A stretch of DNA of 17,589 nucleotides from assembly GCA_017558425.1 (NCBI GenBank), contig JAFYVD010000022.1, positions 1 to 17,589 of the forward strand, in the 5' to 3' direction. This document shows positions 12,946 through 17,589 of this stretch, in pieces. Under the pieces are notes generated by a model. It saw only the letters and a list, made by a program, of their open reading frames with translations. It made no database searches and was not told where the DNA came from. The DNA is from Clostridia bacterium (GTDB taxonomy: Bacteria > Bacillota_A > Clostridia > RUG12999). Positions within the stretch are counted from its first letter, which is position 1; each line of letters begins with the position of its first letter. The position numbers were made by a program, and so were the translations under genes.

Positions 12946-15900
12946 TTATTTCAGAACAACACAATCTTCGCCCAGGAATTCTTTCAGCTCGGCAAGCAAG
13001 GCGTCTGACGGATTAACCGAGAATTCCGAATCGGCAACAAATGTCTGCCTTGTTTCTTCAATAAATATATACACGGGGGTGTTGCCCGAAGATTTTTTCA
13101 GAATTTCTTTCACTTGCTGAAGCAGAAAATCCTTGCCTAATGCAAATTTTATATACAACTTTCCGCTTGAAGGAGCATCTGTCGGAATAGCCGATTCTTC
13201 AAGAAGCGAAATATCGTCGGCGATGATTTTATATTCCTGTTCGTTTACGTCAAGTCTGCCACGGATTACAAGTGGAGTGTTTTCTTCAAGCAGATGGCGG
13301 CAGCGCATATAAAGATTGGAGAAAACCACAGTTTCAACCGCTCCGAAAGTGTCTTCCATAGTCACAAAAGCCATAGTTGAACCATTTTTTGTGACCTTAT
13401 CCTTGCGGGAAGCGAGAATTCCAATGAATGTGACTCTGTCACCGTCTTTCACGGGGGCGTCCTCGTCTTCGGCCTGAGCCATTGCAAAGTCGGCACAGGA
13501 ATAATGCGGGATTCGGGAAACAAGGTCGCTGTAGCTTTCGAGCGGATGCCCCGATACATAAAGGCCCAGCATTTCCTTTTCCATCAGCAGAATTTCTTTC
13601 ATTGAAAGTTCGGGGAGGTCTTTGAAATCGTTGGGTTTTTCGTCCAGAACATCGCCGAACAGTGAAAGCTGACCCGCCGCATTGCCTTTTTTCTCGTTTG
13701 TGAGCCTGTCTAAAATCCGCTCAAATGCTTCAAGAAGCTGAGCACGATTATGAGGCAGAGTATCAAATGCACCTGCACGGATAAGACTTTCCACGGTACG
13801 TTTGTTCACATCTTTGCCCTGCATACGTTCGGCAAAATCAAGAAAATCGGTAAACGGAGCGGATTTCCGCTCTTCGACAATAGCCGCAACCACGTTGTGG
13901 CCGACGTTTTTAACTGCACCAAGCCCGAATCGGATATTTCCGTCGGAAGGCGAAAATCCGTCAAAGCTGGAGTTGATATCAGGCGGAAGAACTTTTATAT
14001 CCATTCTTTCGCAATCGGTGATATACTGATAAATTTTAGCCGAATCAGACAACACGCTGGATAAAAGTGCCGCCATAAAATGAACGGGGTAGAAATATTT
14101 CAGGTAAGCCGTCCAGTACGCCACAAAAGCATAACAAGCGGCGTGGGATTTGTTGAATCCATAGTTTGCAAACTCTATCATTTCGTCGAAAATGGAGATT
14201 GCCACATCCTCGGGAACGCCGTTTCTGATAGCTCCCGAAAGGGTTACGTTGCCATTTTCGTCGGTGATACCGTAAACGAAATTTTTGGCTTCCTGCTCCA
14301 TCACGTCAAATTTCTTTTTACTCATTGCACGACGAACCAGGTCGGCACGACCGAAAGAGTATCCGCCGAGGTTGCGGCAGATTTCCATAACCTGTTCCTG
14401 ATAGACCATACATCCGTAAGTGACGTCAAGAATGGGTTTTAAAAGCGGATGCTTATATGTCACCCCGTCGGGGTTATTTTTGTTTTTGATATATGTGGGA
14501 ATCTGGTCCATCGGGCCGGGACGGAAAAGGGAAATTCCCGCAATGATATCTTCGAGATTCTGCGGTTTCAGCTCGCGGATAAAGCTTCGCATACCTTTTG
14601 ATTCGAGCTGAAATACGCCGTCGGTATACCCCGAAGCAAGCATATTATAAATGTCCGGGACATTATAATCAATATGGGCAAGGTCAATATCCTCGCCGGT
14701 ATCGCGTTTAATCATAGCAAGTGCATCACGGATAACCGTGAGGTTGCGCAGACCGAGAAAGTCCATTTTCAAAAGACCCATTTCCTCAACGGTGTCTTTT
14801 ACAAACTGCGTGGTAACGGCATCGCCGTTTTTGGAAAGGGGTATGTAGTTTGTAACATCGCCCGAACAGATTACCACACCTGCGGCGTGAACCGAGCTGT
14901 GGCGTACCATCCCTTCAACCTCTTTTGCCGAATCAATCACCTTGCGGACAGTTTCGTCCTCTTCGTAAAGCTCTTTCAGCTCGGCGGTTTCGAGAGCTTT
15001 GTCAATGGTCATTTTAAGCTCATTGGGAATCAGTTTGGCGATTTTATCGGCATCACCATATGGCACATCAAGTGCACGGGCACAATCTCGGATTGCCTGT
15101 TTTGCACCCATTGTACCGAATGTGATTATCTGTGAAACGCTGCCTTCGCCGTATTTTTCGATAACGTAGTTGATAACCTCCTGGCGGCGTTCGATACAGA
15201 AGTCGATATCTATATCGGGCATACTTACACGCTCGGGGTTTAAAAATCGTTCAAAAATAAGAGAATATTTTATGGGGTCAATGTCGGTGATTTTCAGAAC
15301 GTAGGAGATAAGGCTGCCTGCGGCTGAACCTCTGCCCGGTCCCACCATAATTCCGTGTTCTCTGGCAAATCTTATAAAATCCCAAACAATAAGGAAATAG
15401 TCAACATAGCCCATATTGTTGATGGTGGAAAGTTCGTATTCCAGCCTGTCCGAAAGAGTCTGCCAACTGTCGGGATACCGCTCTTTCAGACCCGCTTCAC
15501 ATTGCTTTTTCAGGTAACTGAAACTGTCCGACCCGTCGGGAATTTCAAATTTGGGCAGGTGGAAATTGCCAAACTCAATTTCGACATTGCATCGCTCGGC
15601 AATTTTTACAGTGTTTTCGGTTGCTTCGGCAATAGCGGGGAAAATGGACGCCATTTCTTCGGGTGATTTCAAATAAAATTCGTCCGAATAGAATTTCATT
15701 CTGTTCTCGTCCGTCACCTTGCGGTTTGTCTGAATACACAAAAGAACATCGTGGAACTTGGCATCCTCGCGGTTTACATAATGTATATCATTTGTAACAA
15801 CCATACCGAGACCGTGTTTGTTTGCAAGGGAAATCAGGTGGGAATTCACCTGTTTTTGTTCGGGAATTCCGTGGTCCTGAAGTTCGATGAAAAAGTTGTT

Positions 15901-16404
15901 TTTTCCGAAAATTTCAACATAGCTTTCGATATATTTTTCAGCTTTTTCAATATTTTGTTCCATAAGGCTTCGTGCCACGTCGCCTGCAAGACAGGCGGAA
16001 AGTGCAATTATACCTTCGCTGTGAGCACGCAGAAGGTCAAGGTCGATACGGGGTTTGTAATAAAACCCTTCAGTGAACCCTGCGGAAACAATTTTTATAA
16101 TATTATGCCAGCCGGTGTCGTTCTCTGCAAGAAGCACAAGGTGACCGGGCTCGGCATCCTGCCTGCCTTCCATTTCAAAACGGCTTCGGGGAGCGGTGTA
16201 AACCTCGCATCCCAAAATTGGTTTGATGCCCTGCTTTTTTGCTTCTTTATAGAAATCTATCACGCCGTACATATTGCCGTGGTCGGTGATTGCGATGGAG
16301 TCCATACCCAGCTCTTTCACCCGGGAAATCAGCTTGGGAATGCGACAAGCACCATCAAGCAGGCTGAATTCTGTATGTGTGTGTAAATGAACGAAATTAC
16401 CCAT
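12946..16404 (-). CDS. dnaE: DNA polymerase III subunit alpha
   Basis: An 1152-residue replicative family-C polymerase. The N-terminal PHP domain (about 1-275) has HLHTHTEFSLLDG (6-18), ITDHGNMYG (39-47), GCEVY (65-69) and NDIHYV (205-210), so its metal-binding residues appear intact. The palm follows, with GPGRGSAAGS (355-364) and the catalytic Asp pair PDIDIDF (396-402), then SSVHAAGVVI, KMDFLGLRNL, the beta-clamp side YGFNKSHAACYA, and an OB-fold near 980-1060 (VTFIGILASRKDKVTKNG). There is no inserted exonuclease domain, so this is DnaE and not PolC; a PolC gene would be expected elsewhere in the genome. ATG 16404 has GGAGG (16412-16416) 7 nt in front, located inside the end of whiA, and the two overlap by 8 bp, indicating coupled translation. 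Full length. Confidence 0.97.
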   Translation of the reverse strand: MGNFVHLHTHTEFSLLDGACRIPKLISRVKELGMDSIAITDHGNMYGVIDFYKEAKKQGIKPILGCEVYTAPRSRFEMEGRQDAEPGHLVLLAENDTGWHNIIKIVSAGFTEGFYYKPRIDLDLLRAHSEGIIALSACLAGDVARSLMEQNIEKAEKYIESYVEIFGKNNFFIELQDHGIPEQKQVNSHLISLANKHGLGMVVTNDIHYVNREDAKFHDVLLCIQTNRKVTDENRMKFYSDEFYLKSPEEMASIFPAIAEATENTVKIAERCNVEIEFGNFHLPKFEIPDGSDSFSYLKKQCEAGLKERYPDSWQTLSDRLEYELSTINNMGYVDYFLIVWDFIRFAREHGIMVGPGRGSAAGSLISYVLKITDIDPIKYSLIFERFLNPERVSMPDIDIDFCIERRQEVINYVIEKYGEGSVSQIITFGTMGAKQAIRDCARALDVPYGDADKIAKLIPNELKMTIDKALETAELKELYEEDETVRKVIDSAKEVEGMVRHSSVHAAGVVICSGDVTNYIPLSKNGDAVTTQFVKDTVEEMGLLKMDFLGLRNLTVIRDALAMIKRDTGEDIDLAHIDYNVPDIYNMLASGYTDGVFQLESKGMRSFIRELKPQNLEDIIAGISLFRPGPMDQIPTYIKNKNNPDGVTYKHPLLKPILDVTYGCMVYQEQVMEICRNLGGYSFGRADLVRRAMSKKKFDVMEQEAKNFVYGITDENGNVTLSGAIRNGVPEDVAISIFDEMIEFANYGFNKSHAACYAFVAYWTAYLKYFYPVHFMAALLSSVLSDSAKIYQYITDCERMDIKVLPPDINSSFDGFSPSDGNIRFGLGAVKNVGHNVVAAIVEERKSAPFTDFLDFAERMQGKDVNKRTVESLIRAGAFDTLPHNRAQLLEAFERILDRLTNEKKGNAAGQLSLFGDVLDEKPNDFKDLPELSMKEILLMEKEMLGLYVSGHPLESYSDLVSRIPHYSCADFAMAQAEDEDAPVKDGDRVTFIGILASRKDKVTKNGSTMAFVTMEDTFGAVETVVFSNLYMRCRHLLEENTPLVIRGRLDVNEQEYKIIADDISLLEESAIPTDAPSSGKLYIKFALGKDFLLQQVKEILKKSSGNTPVYIFIEETRQTFVADSEFSVNPSDALLAELKEFLGEDCVVLK

Positions 16405-17290
16405 TTGCCTGCCCTCCTGTTAAGTCTTTTGCAATTTGCTGCAGTTTTCTCATTCTGTGGTTTACGCCCGATTTGCTGATGCCCAAAATATCGGCAAGCT
16501 CGCTGAGTGGTTTGTTTCGATGCTCAAGTCGAAGTTCTGCCAGCTCACGAAGCTGGGCGGGAAGCGAACTGATACCAATTTCGTTGTCTATGGTATTTAT
16601 GGCAAGAATCTGTTTAACCGAGGCATTAATGGTTTTGTCGTAGTTGGCAGATTCGCAGTTATCGCGGCGGTTGTAAAGATTGTGCAGACTCTTTGAAATG
16701 TTGGCTTCGCTCAGAGTCAGCGCCGCCCTGTCTGCCCCCATAATGGCTAGAACGTCGCAGATAATATCGTTGTCTTTAATATAAGTTACAAAACGGGATT
16801 TGCGTTTCAAAGTTTTGGCAGATATATCATACTCTGCAAGCAGATTGCGGAAATGTTCGCTCAGCCCGAAATGGGGGGTGGAAAACTCCAGGTGATACTG
16901 TTTTTCGGGAGAGGATATGGTGCCGCCACCCAAAAATGCACCTGTGATATATGCCCGCTTGCAACAATCGTCCATAATGCTTGGAATGGAGAATTTTACC
17001 TCGCCTGCTTTTACAATGTCCAGCTCGGTGAGCAGCATGGTTGCATCCGGAAGAGAAAGAGAGTAGCTGCCTCCGCGCTTTATAAGCGTGGGGACAATAA
17101 GGTATCTTTCGGCACAAAGTGTACTTATAAAATCGAGAAGTCTATAGAGATCACTTGAAAGCGTAATGTAATCGTCGGCAGAAATTCTGCCGCCAAAAGA
17201 GATTATCCCGGCAAGAAGTGCGCCCGTGCAACAATCTTTTTCGGAAACTGATTCAATAAGTTCTTTTTTTACGTCGGTTGCAAAAGACAA
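16397..17290 (-). CDS. whiA: WhiA family cell-division / sporulation regulator
   Basis: A 297-residue DNA-associated protein, linked to cell division and chromosome organisation in Firmicutes and to sporulation in Streptomyces. Residues about 22-200 form the LAGLIDADG-endonuclease-like domain (LLAGIISFGGRIS at 25-37 and GAFLGGGTISSPEK at 117-130), which lacks nuclease activity in known members. The C-terminus is the typical helix-turn-helix LSELADILGISKSGVNHRMRK. The start is a TTG: AAGGAGG (17298-17304) lies 7 nt before it and the product begins MSFATDVKKELIE, as in the family; no ATG occurs near. In many Firmicutes whiA follows rapZ and yvcK, but here a promoter lies directly upstream and the region beyond it shows no such gene. 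Confidence 0.94.
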   Translation of the reverse strand: MSFATDVKKELIESVSEKDCCTGALLAGIISFGGRISADDYITLSSDLYRLLDFISTLCAERYLIVPTLIKRGGSYSLSLPDATMLLTELDIVKAGEVKFSIPSIMDDCCKRAYITGAFLGGGTISSPEKQYHLEFSTPHFGLSEHFRNLLAEYDISAKTLKRKSRFVTYIKDNDIICDVLAIMGADRAALTLSEANISKSLHNLYNRRDNCESANYDKTINASVKQILAINTIDNEIGISSLPAQLRELAELRLEHRNKPLSELADILGISKSGVNHRMRKLQQIAKDLTGGQANG

Positions 17291-17323
17291 GGAATTTCCT
17301 CCTTCCTTAAAAATGATACATAT

Positions 17324-17352
17324 ATAATACCACAAAATTAACAAAAAAGCAA
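17324..17352 (-). promoter_or_regulatory. Promoter of whiA-dnaE
   Basis: On the minus strand, TTGCTT (17347-17352), a 17-nt spacer ending in TGG (extended -10) and TATTAT (17324-17329). Start near 17317, leader about 27 nt. Confidence 0.65.
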
Positions 17353-17358
17353 ATATGT

Positions 17359-17387
17359 TTTACAAATTGCAATTTTTATGATACAAT
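17359..17387 (+). promoter_or_regulatory. Promoter of the right-edge transcript
   Basis: TTTACA (17359-17364), a 17-nt spacer ending in TGA (extended -10) and TACAAT (17382-17387). Start expected between 17391 and 17395. An alternative -10, TATGAT (17377-17382), would put the start at 17389, the first base of the long stem, but lacks a -35. Confidence 0.7.
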
Positions 17388-17388
17388 A

Positions 17389-17545
17389 GGGTGACGGCAG
17401 ATATCCGAACTCCGCCTTAAACAGCGTAATTTCGGTGTATTTCGGCTTGTCATCCTTGCAAGGCTGACGGATTACCGAGTATTTTAACGTGGCAGAAGTG
17501 AAAATTAACCATTGAAAATCGTGGTTCAGATAACTTCTGTCACCC
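17389..17545 (+). ncRNA. Candidate structured RNA or mRNA leader
   Basis: No protein gene is seen from 17345 to the window end. The plus strand shows a closing stem of GGGTGAC (17389-17395) with GTCACCC (17539-17545), extendable by two pairs. An apical hairpin pairs TCGGT (17432-17436) with ACCGA (17474-17478) and CGT (17425-17427) with ACG (17487-17489), with inner GTCA (17449-17452) and TGAC (17465-17468). A 3'-side hairpin pairs CAGAAGT (17493-17499) with ACTTCTG (17533-17539) and AACCAT (17507-17512) with GTGGTT (17521-17526). A closed outer stem, an open 5' side, an apical arm and a 3'-side hairpin recall 6S RNA in outline, but no family could be confirmed. It could equally be a leader of a gene beyond the window. 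Confidence 0.45.
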
Positions 17546-17589
17546 TAAGCACTTGTACCGAAAATCCGAAATTATTCGACCTTAAACAT

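Noticed and set aside
15751..16386. 211-codon plus-strand open frame within dnaE
   Set aside because: Antisense shadow of the PHP domain; low-complexity product and no RBS.
17389..17589. T-box, SAM, cobalamin, TPP, SRP or RNase P RNA
   Set aside because: None of their conserved core sequences is present.
1..17589. tRNA genes, CRISPR arrays, insertion sequences
   Set aside because: Looked for on both strands; no cloverleaf, spaced repeat array or transposase frame was seen.

Overview
The window looks like a chromosomal segment of a spore-forming member of the Clostridia (Firmicutes), probably a gut or rumen lineage. The support is a forespore sigma factor (sigG), whiA, type III glutamine synthetase, strong AGGAGG-type ribosome binding sites and Firmicutes-style promoters (TTGaca-17-TATAAT, often with an extended TGn -10). 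No rRNA, tRNA, CRISPR array, transposase or phage structural gene was seen. The assignment rests on gene families and signals, not on a database search.

Layout, left to right. 1-2025 (minus): most of glnN, with its C-terminal end cut off by the window edge. 2164-4095 (minus) and 4259-6415 (plus): a divergent locus with a TIM-barrel glycosidase-like protein on one side and an M20 amidohydrolase plus a NodB-type polysaccharide deacetylase on the other. Its two canonical promoters lie back to back. 6505-8005 (minus): a hemolysin III/TrhA membrane protein overlapping the end of a creatininase-family amidohydrolase. 8147-9052 (plus): a uridine kinase-like P-loop kinase, divergent from the creatininase. 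9102-9704 (minus): an XRE regulator with a LexA/S24-like C-terminal domain that seems to have lost its catalytic Ser and Lys. 9798-11423 (plus): an operon of two small paralogous membrane-anchored PepSY-like proteins and a biotin protein ligase without a DNA-binding domain. 11533-12303 (plus): sigG, with a sigma-F-like promoter. 12342-12865: a compact cassette of a small XRE regulator (minus) divergent from a 59-residue protein with 10 cysteines (plus), bracketed by two near-identical bidirectional terminators. 12946-17290 (minus): whiA and dnaE, overlapping by 8 bp. 17345-17589: no protein gene seen; the stretch holds a plus-strand promoter followed by strong long-range inverted repeats, suggesting a structured RNA or mRNA leader.

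How the genes may work together. The 2164-6415 locus combines a sugar-active enzyme fold, an N-deacetylase fold and an amidohydrolase, which fits processing of N-acylated sugars or peptidoglycan-like material, but no transporter is present and no substrate can be named. sigG belongs to the sporulation cascade; dnaE and whiA to replication and division control; birA activates biotin enzymes; glnN assimilates ammonium.

Most worth a second look: the XRE/cysteine-rich cassette with paired operator-like sites and flanking terminator repeats; the structured-RNA candidate at the right edge; the catalytically degenerate S24-type repressor with spaced TCGACAA boxes; the tandem PepSY-like paralogs ahead of birA; and an interspersed palindromic repeat present twice with a compensatory base change.
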